NCBI GenBank assembly: GCA_014898425.1
Contig: RCSZ01000004.1
Location: 2,666,001 to 2,730,000 of the forward strand
DNA: 64,000 bases
Reading direction: 5' to 3'
DNA from: Botryotinia globosa
Taxonomy: Eukaryota; Ascomycota; Leotiomycetes; Helotiales; Sclerotiniaceae
Part shown: positions 46,899 through 58,238 of the stretch, one piece after another
How the letters are laid out: each line of letters opens with the position of its first letter
Position numbering within the stretch: the first letter of the stretch is position 1
Translations under genes and position numbers: made by a program
Notes under the pieces: generated by a model
Databases searched by the model: none
Told to the model about the DNA's origin: nothing
What the model saw: only the letters and a program-made list of their open reading frames with translations

Positions 46899-47439
46899 TT
46901 TTGTTTGGGGAATAGATTCTGTTAGAATGTGAAGCTTGTTTGGAAGTCTTTTGTAAACTGGTTTGAAAAGCTCTAAAAAGATTGGTGTTGTCGAGACATT
47001 AAAGTTTGTGTAGGAGAAAGTAAACCTTGGCTAACAGATTTGGAGCTCGGGAAATACAGCCACAAATTTCGGGTCATTAGTGAATAAAGTGAATAAATTT
47101 TATTCATAAATTTATTCACTAATAGTCGGCTGTTTAAGTAGCAGACTAGTTATTATATAGACCGAGGAGCATATACAAGGAGAGAGGAATGGTACAAAGA
47201 TTGAGTTTACCAGCTTATTGAAAACAATGACTACTACAGCACCCAGCACCTACTCTTTAACATCAGGGCTTGAATATTTATTGATTGAATGTCAACTTCG
47301 ATGTCAACTTCAATTTCAATGTCAAGATTCTTAAGGAAGACTACCAAACAATCCTTTTATTGATTTAATACATTGGTTGGTCATAATATTAGCTTGGTTC
47401 CGGGCCTCATTTTTGATATAGCTGCGATACCTAGGCTAA
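46899..47439. other. Intergenic with palindrome
   Basis: Upstream of the basic protein. It contains the inverted repeat listed separately and a short run of TGTCAACTTC-like repeats near 47290-47330. No gene. Confidence 0.4.
47076..47123. repeat. Inverted repeat, 13-bp perfect arms
   Basis: ATTAGTGAATAAA at 47076-47088 is the exact reverse complement of TTTATTCACTAAT at 47111-47123. A nested GTGAATAAA/TTTATTCA pair lies inside. It could form a hairpin or be the remains of a small palindromic element; no target duplication is evident. Confidence 0.85.
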
Positions 47440-47981
47440 TCCGATAGTTATACAGTTCGTTTGTCTAATCTCGGACCTGGCCTATATGGTTTAACCTTCG
47501 AGTAATCAGCAAATTTACCGAAACTCGGCGTCGTGCATTCGAAAAAGACCTAATATCTCAACTTCAATATTGGGTGCTGCCCAAATATCGAGTGGCGTGG
47601 ATTGCAAATCTTGGTCACGGTCGAGTTCTGGTTTTTGAGGTTCCGTGCCACACTCATAGCAACACGCTATCCTTATCTCGTTAAGTCTACGGAGATGGTC
47701 TTGATTGGGATGCTGAGGAGGTAAGATTAGTTAGGCGACATATGTACTGAAAGATAATTTTACACAAATCTCACTGTTACCAGCGTGGAAAGAGAAATAT
47801 GAACCGATTTGACTTGGTATTTGGTGCGCCATATAGATCCAGGTCGGCATCGTATTTCCCTTGTAGTAAATGGTCTTCTAAGCTTCCACGAGAGGTTAGA
47901 TCACCCAAGGTTTTCGGTATGGGTCAGAAATGGTACGAGCCTACAGCTGTCAGTTATTACAATAAGCTCGTTGTCTGCTGA
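47440..47981 (+). pseudogene. F-box-like family member 4, degraded copy
   Basis: Only pieces are readable. LISQLQYWVLPKYRV (about 47553-47597) matches the LL-x-x-WVG-x-x-YR motif. LSLSR-stop-VYGD at about 47680-47704 is the FLSR-x-VYG motif with TAA at 47692-47694 exactly at the variable position. After a gap with a shifted frame, SPKVFGMGQKWYEPTAVSYY (about 47911-47970) is the SPFGMG-x-x-WY motif, followed by a stop. The F-box-like start is not securely found. This copy is older or more damaged than member 1. Confidence 0.7.
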
Positions 47982-49359
47982 AAGGAATGGAACAGAGAGG
48001 TAACACAGAGGGATTGGTCCTATTTCTAGAGAACCGATGTTTATGCATGGATAATGAGCAAGAATAACAAAGAGAGTCTCACACCTGAGTGAGGTATTGA
48101 AAGTCGAAAAAAAGTTGAGAAGAGTAGAGTCTACTTACAATCCACTGTGTAGCCTTTTAGCAGAAAAACCAAAAGTAAAGCAAACGAAAAAAATCGTGCA
48201 AATCTAAATACTTTTCATTCAAGGGTAATATAAGATGATTACCATCTGAGGGAGGATCCTTGTGGTTTTACATTGTAGAATGGAAAATTTGGAGATGATT
48301 ATTGATGCTGTATGTGGTAGAACGTTGTTTTTAGTTTTTCATTTTTCATAGCATCAATTCTCCCCGGACAATTGTTTCTCATTGAACAACAATTAAAGAG
48401 AAACTACAAACAAGATAACCATCTTATGACTCTCCTATTTGCCCTTACTGTCAAACTGATTGTGTGTACTCTCCAAAATGGCCGATTTCATGCGTATCTG
48501 TAAAATCTGCTATTCGTGCTATTCGTTTTCAAAAAAGAAAGGGGTGTGTTTCCTACTTAATACTTTGATGATTGTCTGTCTCAAAAATCGGCTTACTTCA
48601 TGTCAATCAATGATGAGGTTTCTAATAAGACTGAGGTGTCACAACAGCAAGTGATTGCATAATTTTGAGAGATCAAATAGAGTAAAACTAGACTTTGCTT
48701 GCTTCCATTATATGGAGAAAGTATTGATGGGTTGTCCTCCTAGATCTGACGCTTATATAAGTGGTCATCATTTTGTCACTCCAGTAATTAATTGCGATAT
48801 CATACACTCATATCTTTCTTCATTTTGGAAAGCCTTTGGATGCTTGTATCACATTAGTAATGTGACATTACTGATAATATATGCTCTCTATAGTCTGATA
48901 TTCAGAGACACATTCAACAAAGAATTATGATCCTAGGCTTGAAAATATGTCACTTTCTAGAATATATACAGAAATTATTCAATACCTAACCTAGTATGTA
49001 CACATGATACGACTTTTTGTACTTTCACCATTTTGTAGCAGAACAGTCCAAGGAACTATTCTCTTTCCTTCAATCACCATTGCAGAGTCTTTGTTCCACT
49101 CTTCAATTATGTCATAACCATCAGAAATCACATTTTGTACCTCGGCCTTCGGATTCGCTTATGACTACAAACCTTTACAGCAGCTGGTAAATTAGGTTGA
49201 GCTAGTGTATTGAAAGATTGCTTTCTTGGACATATAAGTCTTCCAACTATTTGATTGACACACATAAAGCTTCTCAAAACTTCTCAAAACTTCTCTTGAC
49301 TACTATTCGCATTCTGTTCACTTAAGTAATACCAGATTTCCAATCACCAGAACTTGACA
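47982..49359. other. Intergenic
   Basis: About 1.4 kb. A frame of about 155 codons at 48460-48930 is interrupted by one TGA and shows no family feature, so it is not called. CTTCTCAAAA is repeated about 2.5 times near 49273-49296. Confidence 0.4.
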
Positions 49360-50421
49360 ATGACGAGCAACAATACTTCAATTTCGCACTCTCTGCAAAA
49401 CGTAGAGCTACCAGTGAGCTCGGCACCATCTGATGATATGATGGGCCAAGCGCTTACCTCGGGGCGGGTGCTAAGATCCGCCACCAAACCTATCAATAAG
49501 AGGGCTTTCGGCCAACAGGTAGCCTCAGCCAGACAACAGAAGCGAAGGCGCACCATCCCTGTCTTGGAAGGAGAGGCTGGAGAGGACGGAGTTGTTGTTG
49601 GAGGAGTCTTGAAAGTAAAGGCAAAACATAGAAATCTAGCACAAGGTAAGTCACTAAGATCATGGCGTTTGCGCTGAAGCGAACTGAAGCTAATTCTCGA
49701 CTAAGCTTTTCTCATAAGAGATGACGGCACAGACTTGGTGATTCCGCACGAAGTATTTCTCCACGTTCTCGATTTACTTCACAAAAAGGGTGACATCGCG
49801 ACATTGATTTGCCTGGGACTTGCGAGGAAAGCGTTTTGGTGCCACAAAGAGCGACAGCATCATCGCGATTACTCGGAGCTCTCAGCATTGACTAAAATGA
49901 AGCTAGCACCACGATTAAACAAGTGGATGGGCTTGAAATACCGAATTGCCTCCAAAAAAACCTTGTCATTCGCAGTTCGGAATGAATGCAACGTGATGTA
50001 TCTATCGCGAGAGGTTTACGGCAAAAGAGGTAGCGACGAAGAGATTGCTATGACTGGCAGATACTACAGCCGCATTAGCCTACAGATTCCACAACCAGGG
50101 GGTCGAGGATACCCTCTCTACAGAACGCTTGTCTCACCATTTGGCGAAGGTGTCGAGTGGAACGAAAAGGCACTCTATGAAATCATGCAGCTAGCAAAGC
50201 TCTGGAGGCGAGGATCGGGAGTTCGTTGGGACGAAGCTTTAGATAGCTTCTGGACTAATTACTTCTCCAGCCCTTTTAAAGACTGGGTAGGGGACTACAC
50301 GGAGGACGAGTCGCCCAACGATGGTGACCACTATGAGCTTTTCGCTGCGAAGCAAAAGCTAGAAGCATGGGAAGAGCAATTCCTGGATGGAGATAAGCTA
50401 TGGGAGGAGGAAGAAGAATAA
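49360..50421 (+). CDS. F-box-like family member 5, intact, nuclear-type N-terminus
   Basis: Exons 49360-49645 and 49733-50421 (87-bp intron, donor GTAAGT) give 324 residues. The acceptor was chosen because it puts LVIPHEVFLHVLDLLHKKGD in frame. The N-terminal 95 residues include a basic cluster (RQQKRRRTIP), then follow TLICLGLARKAFWCHKE, LAPRLNKWMGLKYRI, CNVMYLSREVYGKRG, LVSPFGEGVEWNEKALYEI (WN for WY) and FWTNYFSSPFKDWVGDY, ending in an acidic tail. All family blocks are present in order. A nuclear protein is likely from the basic run; the biochemical role is unknown. Confidence 0.8.
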
Positions 50422-50667
50422 TGTTAGCTGGTTGAAATTCGGGCTGGTGATATCACTATGGCACACACCATGGATTTTGTTTGATAATGATAGTTGGAGA
50501 ATTAATATGAAGGTATCGGCTGGCGGCAAAATTCAACAATGGTTTGAAAATATCTCAGCGGTATTGCTAAAGTTCCATAAAAATAGCATAATGTTGAAAC
50601 TTGATCTAGTGCTTATTCATACCTCAAACTGACTTGTCTGATGCCTTCCATCATGAACTTATAACAC

Positions 50668-52913
50668 CTAGATAATATCCTCCATCGCCGTTCGATCAAC
50701 GGCACCACCGATAATCGTATCTTCCGAATCAAGATTACTTGCATCAAAATGTTTCACCTTCTTGTCAAATTTCAGTAAAGTCTGTTTGACCTTCTGCCTT
50801 CCTTTCATTCCCTCGTCATCCATCCAATCTTCACGAAACTGATTGAAGTTTTTCCCATTGACCCAGTCCCATAGACAAGTATCTTGGAAAGTATACCACG
50901 ACTCACAAATGGCTTTGAATCCAGGACCGTCACCATTTAGTGTCGAATATTCCCATTTCTCAACCAGAAATAAGTACTCGGAGGCACTAGCATCGTACCA
51001 AGAATGACCCATTCCATGCGGGCTTGGCAAATCAATTGTGTTATCTATAATCGCATGTAAGCCGCGGCTAGACTTTAGCTGCATACCATCGAGATTCGTG
51101 GCATCGAGGATGGAGAGACAGGCGACGTATCTTTTCTCCAATCTTTCCTCTTCTCTCGTATACCCTTCCTCGTATTGATTCTTTGAAAGAAACATTGGGA
51201 CTAAGCTTGGACCACCTTTACCACCCTTCCCCGACATCATTCGATATCTTTCTGGGACCCAATTCTGAAGGAAGGGTACTAGAAGTGCTTGGTCTTCTTT
51301 TGGAAGATATCCCTCGTAGATTATATCACTGCCCGGAGGACACCATCGGGCCTTGAAAAAGGCCCAGTGAAGTTTACACGTGAGTCCAAAGCATATTGAA
51401 GAGATAAGTTTTCCATCTTCCTGTTCACAAACGGTATCGAGGATTTGACGAATCACCAAGCCTGGAAGATCGGCGAAACTCTTTGGTGATTTGGTTCTGA
51501 TAATTTCTCTGGGCAAAAGATGATCTGTAACACTCTCTGGCATGGGCCAACTGATGGACTCAACCCGGAGTACACCGTCGACATCTTTATTCACTTCGAC
51601 CCATGAATCGACCGGCGCTGTCTCTTGGCGCTTAAATCTTGATCCATCTAGTAAAGTAGGAGATGGATGGGAGAAATAATTTGCTTGTCCCTTACTCTCT
51701 TGTTCTTGTGCAGTACTTGGCATGGCGTTTAATTTACGCTTGTGCTCTAGAGCCATGCTAGCATGTGCTGGTGATGTGTTTTTCGAGGGAGTTGAATGTG
51801 ACTGTGCGGTAATAGTTGCAGACTCTCCTTCGGATCCGCTGTCTTCCTCATCTTCCGGTATCCTCGTCATGCCGTTTTTTCTGCGCTTGACCCCCAGAGT
51901 CATGATGTCTTTATCGCGTGAGAAGCTTTTTATCTTGATTGCTGCTATTGAGGATGAGGTAACGTTCCCTTTTTCTTTTCGAATCTTCGGCATAAGTTTG
52001 TTTGTACGAATGGATCTTTGATCTCTTTGAGTCACATTGCTATGATCGTTCGTGAGATGGGGTGTTTGTTTTGAATTCTTTGAAGCTAAAACAGTGCGTT
52101 CTTCTAGCTGATAAAGTGCTAACGCAAGGTTTCTGCCATTCTTGGGTCCAGGGACCGTGCCCTTAGCGATTGGAAGGTTCAGTGAATTTCCTGTGTATTT
52201 CGAAAGCGGAAAACAAATAGCCTTTTCCTCCTTGCTCTCGTTATCCTCTTCATTGTATTCATACCTTTCATCCCTAAAACTAGTGGTACCGCCCTTGTTT
52301 TTTTTTTAGGAATGTCTTTACTGAGTGGCAGACTCTTAGTTTTTGCTGCGTGTTTTCTAATTGAAACAGAGCGATCTTTTTCTTTTTCTTCACCATCTGC
52401 ACTCTTGCTGCTGTCCTGATGCGAGTGTGCCTGACTCCAACTTCCTGCAATATTTGGAATATTTCTGGTCTTCTTTGCGCTTACTGAAATTGACGCGGCG
52501 TTCTCTCTGCCCCTCTTCCCATTTTTACTTCCATATTTCTCGCTCCGTGATTCCTCAATGTCTGTATCCTCACTCTCTGACACTAAGTTTATGATCACTA
52601 GACCTTCCCTTCGAGGCTTACTTGTTTGATTTACTGTCGGTGGTAACCTTTTGTTATTTTCTCGACGGATTCGGCAGAGCACAACTCTTCTTTCGAGTTT
52701 TCTTTTAAGAGCCAGTCTTCTTTTGGTCTTGCGTCCGTGAGCCTCCTTGACTTTGGCGAGTAGACCTTTTCTTTTTTCAAGAGAGCGGTTCCGAGAAGAA
52801 GTCAGATTTGCCTCAAAATGGAGCAGGTATAGAGAATGGGAAAGGCGGCTTGGGAACTGATTAAGTTTTTGCGATGGTCGCGGAGGTATCTTTTTTCTAA
52901 CTTGTTCTGGCAT
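50668..52913 (-). CDS. F-box-like family member 6, long basic N-terminus
   Basis: Exons 52913-52265 and 52190-50668 (74-bp intron, donor GTATGA) join in frame to 723 residues, so what looks like two separate minus-strand frames is one gene. The first 350 residues are low-complexity, rich in Lys, Arg and Ser, with many basic clusters (RKTKRRLALKRKLERR, KKKTRAVPL, VKRRKNG) and acidic Ser stretches (EDEEDSGSEGES). The family part begins at FADLPGLVIRQILDTVCE and continues with SSICFGLTCKLHWAFFKARW, LVPFLQNWVPERYRM, VPMFLSKNQYEEG (SKNQYE for SRxVYG), EERLEKRYV, LPSPHGMGHSWYDASASEY and WYTFQDTCLWDWV. It is probably nuclear. A TATATA-like element lies about 220 bp upstream of the ATG. Confidence 0.8.
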
Positions 52914-53956
52914 GTGGAGGGGAGAAATAGATCTCTCGCTGACTCGGGGTAAATTTGATGAGAATATAGACGGGATCGCTAATTAAATTGGATACTCTAA
53001 TCGTGTTATTTTTCGTGATATTGATTGATTGAAAATAAGACTGAATGAACTTCGAAATCTTTCAGATCTAGATGTTTTCGAGTATGTGACGAAGAGGATT
53101 TTTAATTTTGGGGCGCCTTGAGCCTATATAAATCCTCCTTCCATCACATACGGCTCTGGCACGGTTTATCAATCAGGATTACGGATTTCAGCTTTGTAAC
53201 GCTTCATGTTAGCATAATTTAGGCTTGAGAGTTTAACAATATTCTACAGCTGTTCTTCCATTTGAGATATATGCTATTACGGCTCAACCGTAATGTGGAG
53301 AACCTTACACAGCCCGAAAAGGCACGCCGCACATTTCGTGTAGAAGCCGAGATATCATTGTCTTAAACGCATGTTCACAGCCTTTCGTTGATACTCCTAC
53401 TTCTTCTTTGAGCATTTCATAAAGTTCAGAATAATATAGACATACTAATACACGCACCCGGCCTTTGCGCGTTTTGAGCGCAAAGAAAATCGACACTATC
53501 CACAAATGAATGGTTTTGACCTGCCGATAGAATTTGTAATCTTCCAAAAGGAGATAATCGCGTTAAATGATACGATGAGCCAAACTTGTTCCACAGATAT
53601 CTTGAAAGATCACATCACACACATCTCTTAAAATTTACATCATGTCAATTATTCGTGAAGATGTTTGCAAAGACCTGTACCCAATATTTATCTGGAGGTG
53701 GTAGAATTGGTACCTGAAGCGTTCAGCTCAGTAGAAATTAGATATTGACTCTTATTTCCATATTAACTGGAACGAACTCTTCTCCATGTAAAATTGATGA
53801 TCATTGCTCAAATACTCGAGGAACATCGACCGATTCATCCTATGCAGCTACTTCTGCTAATCTCACTATGAATTATCTCAGCTAACCCTGAGCCCATTCG
53901 CCCTAGAATACATACTAGCACCATTTCTCATTTCGAATGGAGCCTCGCCCACCTGC
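52914..53956. other. Intergenic
   Basis: An 80-codon minus-strand frame at 53547-53305 starts at TTG and has no support. TATATA-type sequence near 53125-53140 may serve member 6. Nothing else is seen. Confidence 0.4.
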
Positions 53957-54346
53957 TCACAAATTTGATCCTCTGAGCTTTTCCGTCGACTTCAAACGTC
54001 GACCAGGTCGGGTGTTTTGAGTAAATCTCGTACCTCTACGCTGTCTTCTGCTACGCTTCAATCTGACTGAGCTCTTCTCAACAAATTGGAATGGAGATCC
54101 TAGCTTGGATGTATGGCATTTGAATTCAGCATCGTTGTCGTTGATAAAATCTGGCATAACATGAACCCAGTCATCTAGGCCTTCTGCTCTATCAAAGGAC
54201 TGATTTCTGTTGCACTCTCCGGCTCTGAAATGGTTTCGATATGGGGCGCATGTAGAGTAAGCGGATGTTTGAAACCGATTAAAAGGTGATGGAAGGAGAG
54301 TCTTGGAAGTGGATTCTTGTAATGTAGCTTGCCTGTATCGATTCAT
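53957..54346 (-). CDS. Hypothetical small basic protein
   Basis: Single exon, 129 residues, ATG at 54346 (MNRYRQATLQES). The middle has DDWVHVMPDFINDNDAEFK and the tail is strongly basic (VRLKRSRRQRRGTRF, RPGRRLKS). No domain, signal peptide or membrane helix. It lies within the F-box-like array without its motifs. The basic tail resembles the N-terminal extensions of array members in composition only. Confidence 0.4.
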   Translation of the reverse strand: MNRYRQATLQESTSKTLLPSPFNRFQTSAYSTCAPYRNHFRAGECNRNQSFDRAEGLDDWVHVMPDFINDNDAEFKCHTSKLGSPFQFVEKSSVRLKRSRRQRRGTRFTQNTRPGRRLKSTEKLRGSNL

Positions 54347-56168
54347 TTATTGATATTTTTTTAGATTATGATTATGTCGGAGAAATTTCTCTTTGTAGTT
54401 CTTTAAACTGTGTAAATAACTTGGAAAATTAAACAACTATCTCTGCTGCTTGCCTCTTGACCTGAGAAAGCTGCTGGTGTTCAAAGTTTTGAAATTTGCA
54501 ATGTTGTTATAAAGAGTCTGAAGACTTATTAGGTTTCAAAAATGCATGAACTTGAAATGTTGCGAGAATATACGTCAATTTTTTTATACGGTAATCCACC
54601 TACCCTGCCTATATTTGTTAATTACACGCCTTGCCTAATTTTAAATCTGCTCCTCAATCGGCTAGTGAATTTTCAATGCATCCGGACCAATCAAAAGTGG
54701 TTCCGAACCGTAGCGCCACGTTTAAGCGAGGAGACATTTGTCCCAGTTCAGACCGCCCAAAGAACAAAACTATCCATGTTTGAATTCTCTCAGAAACGGT
54801 TCCGTAAGTGATAGGATGTTTCAAATCATTTAAATTTTGATCACTAATATCATATACACAAGCAAATTTAAATCAAGCCTGGATTGCATCACTGCGTGTA
54901 CCCGCGGGGTGCGGGCAATGTACGAGATGATAGCCTCAATTAGAGAGGCTCACAGGTAGACAATACGGGAGGGAACACTCTTTACATGTTAAAGAATTAG
55001 ACCGTTAGAGTTCTGTGGAGTAAAATGGTTTTAAAATTAGACAAAAGACCCAGCCAGGTATTCCTGACACGATGTATTAGTCACATGCAAAAGTGGAAGA
55101 CGAGAAACACATAATGAGGATTGTAGAAACTATCTACCTCTCTGAATTTCGATCCCTCTCAACATAATATCTCCACAATGTGCTGCTAATTCTTCATTGA
55201 TACATGCGGCCACCGCAACAAATTTACTGGTTAGTTATCAATGCATGAACAGTCAGAGGCGTGCTTAGAAGAACTGGCCGGATTGAATGAAAGAATTCTA
55301 AACAGAGAGGAGGTGATATTCTAATTGTCGCTGCTTCCATAGCCTCGCAATATTTTTTCCACGAATTTCATGTCAGTGACTTGAAAATAACCAGAATTAT
55401 GCCTTGGAATCCCCGTATACCTCTGTTATCTCATAGTCTGGATCTGGATTCACTTAAACGAGATAATGAAATCCGGACCCTCTTCAAGAAACGACTCAAC
55501 CACTTCTAAATCATGTGTGAAACCTCAAATCTGCTCGGAAATTGGTTGCTAGTGCTAGAATTATGTGTTAATTGACGAAGCCATTTATAAATCGAGGATT
55601 ACTTGTACTTGTACCAAGTCTATTTGAAGTCGAAGTCTCTGGTTCCATCGTTGTTGTTCAGTCTAGGTTCTGGGAGACATGATGATGTAATGTAAACCAT
55701 CAATTTTTAGAAGATTTTGGAAAGATAATGAATTGTTGTCTTTCTACTAGACGCGCCACTCTATTCACTAATTCTGCGCTGTAGTTATCGCCATATTTCT
55801 CTGTGGACGTGATGATATATACCTCCAATGTAATTGTGTTCAAATATATTGATATGCAAGGGCGCCTGTGTTGAGTAGACCATCTACTAAGAAATCACTA
55901 TCAACCAGATGAAGAAATGTAATTTTTTGTGTCAAGTAAAAAGTATCTCTGCATCTTGGTAGTGGCTCATAGACAACGTGTTATTTTGAACATGCTCCAC
56001 AAATAATTCAAAAATAAATAAATTCCGATGGTCACATATGTGAAGAGTTCTTAATCACGTAACGATCTTCCATGTCATACATATATAGTAGTTTCACGTA
56101 CATCACAGAGATTGTGAGATTGAATTTTGGATATGTTATTAGTTGTACCTGTATTGCTAACTTGACTA
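54347..56168. other. Intergenic
   Basis: About 1.8 kb without a supported gene. An 89-codon frame at 54542-54811 has no recognised feature. Confidence 0.4.
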
Positions 56169-57839
56169 CTAGTGGAGAGGAAGTTCCGGCTCCCACAAAT
56201 TATGCCCATAATAGGTTGTAAAGCACAAAACTTCAAACGCGTACGTTTCCCATTTATCTATTAGGAAAGGCCCATAAATTTCTTCCAACCCACCATCGTA
56301 CGTAGATTCGTATAAGTTAGTTATCATATCGAATTGTGTAGCGTCCCGATAAAGCTCGAGTATATCTGTTGCAACTTGAAGTGACTCATCTTGGACTTGA
56401 GTCAAGGGGCGATCCCTAGAATAATCTGAAGACTGAATTCTTTCGACCCATTCGAAGATTGCGGATTTCCAAAAGGATTCCCAAGAATGCTGCATAGAAC
56501 CGCTGTGGGGACCAATGCTCTGACCGTAGTCGGCATCAGGAAAACTATCAACATCATCCTCAATAGCCATATTATCAAAATCGGAATATCTGAATTGCCA
56601 ACTTATGAACATATCCCGGTACTGTTTGGCTGCTGTTAGATACCAGCTGCTGCCCATTCTGAAAGGACTCGGCAGCGGGATTTTAGGATAATCCTGCAGC
56701 TCCTTTCCACTTGATGTAAAATCCTCCAAGTTATTGCCTTCACTGCAATCTAGTATTTGAGACCTAGCCTTGTACCTGTCCCATAAAGACTGTTCATTTT
56801 GCAGATCACGTTCATTATCTCCCTGGCCATAGACGCTTCTTGAAAGAAACATGTTGATGTATCCTTGAGATCCATCCTCGCCTATCTCTGTAGACCATTC
56901 GGGATTTATCGTGAGGAGGTTTGAACGACGGTACTTTTCACCCATCCATGTTTCTAGAAGAGGTGCCAGAACAAGCTCTTGTGGCATCGAAAGCCCGAAT
57001 TCCTTGATGATCTTGTTGGTATTTGAATAACACCAGATATCGCGGAAGACGATCCAGTATCTAGGACATGTAAGAGCAAAGCAAATAGCCTCAATAATTC
57101 CATCGTTATCTGTTCCGAATTCCTTTCTTCCAAAGTTCTTTGATATCTCGCCATTTTTATAGATATCCAAGTCACTATCTTCCTCATCTTCTGTGGAATT
57201 TGAAGTTGATTTTGAGTCTTGTTTCGAAGTTGACGATAATTCGGGCTCTCGTGGCAATCGCAAGATGGCTTCGAAGATCTTGACTAAGACTTCATTCGGG
57301 AGGAAGGATGTAGACTCTGCCATGGTTTTCAATGTTTCTGTATTTTTAGTTAGAATGTGGGCGATTTCCGAAAAGATAGACATACTTCGCTGGATTATAG
57401 ATGGAGTAGCTCTTTTTTCATCCTCATTATCTTTATCCCTCCAAGTAGCACTCTTCGCATCATCTATCGTTGAGGCGTAGTCGATCTGTTCTACATTTTC
57501 TTCTTCAATTTCTCTTTTGCTGGTCTCAACTTGCACAATTGCGGAGTTGTCGTAGAAATTGCTTGCAGAATCGCAAGATGAGGCTTCACCGTGAGGAAAA
57601 GTGCCGAGATTGTTTTCCTGATCGCCTTTTGGAGCTGATGATGAATAGCTTGTCGAATGGTTGAACTTTCTTCTTCTTTTCTCTCGCTCAGTGGTGTCTT
57701 CTACAACACCAGCATCATCTGAGCCTTCAACACGGGATTTTCTCTTGAGGCCGGTCAAATCCAATCCATTTGACACTCTCGAATCATTGAAGAGATCAAC
57801 CGTCGCATTTGGCGTCTGAACGGAATCTGGATCGTTCAT
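56169..57839 (-). CDS. F-box-like family member 7, intact, longest single exon
   Basis: Single exon, 556 residues, ATG at 57839 (MNDPDSVQTPN). Residues 1-170 are polar with two basic clusters (LKRKSR and EREKRRRKF, a likely nuclear signal). Family blocks: FLPNEVLVKIFEAILRLP (about residue 177), an acidic/Ser insertion, IIEAICFALTCPRYWIVFRD, LAPLLETWMGEKYRR, INMFLSRSVYGQG, SLWDRYKAR, LPSPFRMGSSWYLTAAKQY, and SWESFWKSAIFEWVERI. The C-terminal 80 residues are acidic and aromatic. All core motifs are retained, making this the best representative for building a family profile. Confidence 0.85.
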   Translation of the reverse strand: MNDPDSVQTPNATVDLFNDSRVSNGLDLTGLKRKSRVEGSDDAGVVEDTTEREKRRRKFNHSTSYSSSAPKGDQENNLGTFPHGEASSCDSASNFYDNSAIVQVETSKREIEEENVEQIDYASTIDDAKSATWRDKDNEDEKRATPSIIQRSMSIFSEIAHILTKNTETLKTMAESTSFLPNEVLVKIFEAILRLPREPELSSTSKQDSKSTSNSTEDEEDSDLDIYKNGEISKNFGRKEFGTDNDGIIEAICFALTCPRYWIVFRDIWCYSNTNKIIKEFGLSMPQELVLAPLLETWMGEKYRRSNLLTINPEWSTEIGEDGSQGYINMFLSRSVYGQGDNERDLQNEQSLWDRYKARSQILDCSEGNNLEDFTSSGKELQDYPKIPLPSPFRMGSSWYLTAAKQYRDMFISWQFRYSDFDNMAIEDDVDSFPDADYGQSIGPHSGSMQHSWESFWKSAIFEWVERIQSSDYSRDRPLTQVQDESLQVATDILELYRDATQFDMITNLYESTYDGGLEEIYGPFLIDKWETYAFEVLCFTTYYGHNLWEPELPLH

Positions 57840-58238
57840 TTTATCGTTTTCGGACTCTTTGATGAGTTGGGCGGATTTCGTTGTTGAGTTGCGAGTTGTG
57901 TTTGGTGAGTTTATTATAGCTTCTCGCGGGCAAAAAGTTTAAACGACGGTTGTGAGAGTCATGGCTTTGCCAATCGAATTTCACGGCACTTTTAGCACAT
58001 AAACTGTTATGGTTGCCTCACTTAATACATCCAATGACAACATTTTACGCGTTTTGCTTCTTTTCAAGCAGAGTGTATATGCCCAGCTACGGCGGAATAG
58101 CAGTAGCAGTATGGAGTATACCTCCCTCAAATACAGGATTATGTGAATCGTTCGATCAAATCATTATCTTGTTCATCAGATTGAGTACTATTTTACGTTA
58201 ACGCTGCATTGACTAGGCTATCTTAAAACAACTAAATA
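57840..58238. other. Intergenic
   Basis: Promoter of member 7 and 3' region of member 8. No other feature is seen. Confidence 0.4.

Noticed and set aside
48460..48930. 155-codon frame with one internal TGA, considered as another damaged family copy
   Set aside because: None of the family motifs is present and codon content looks random.
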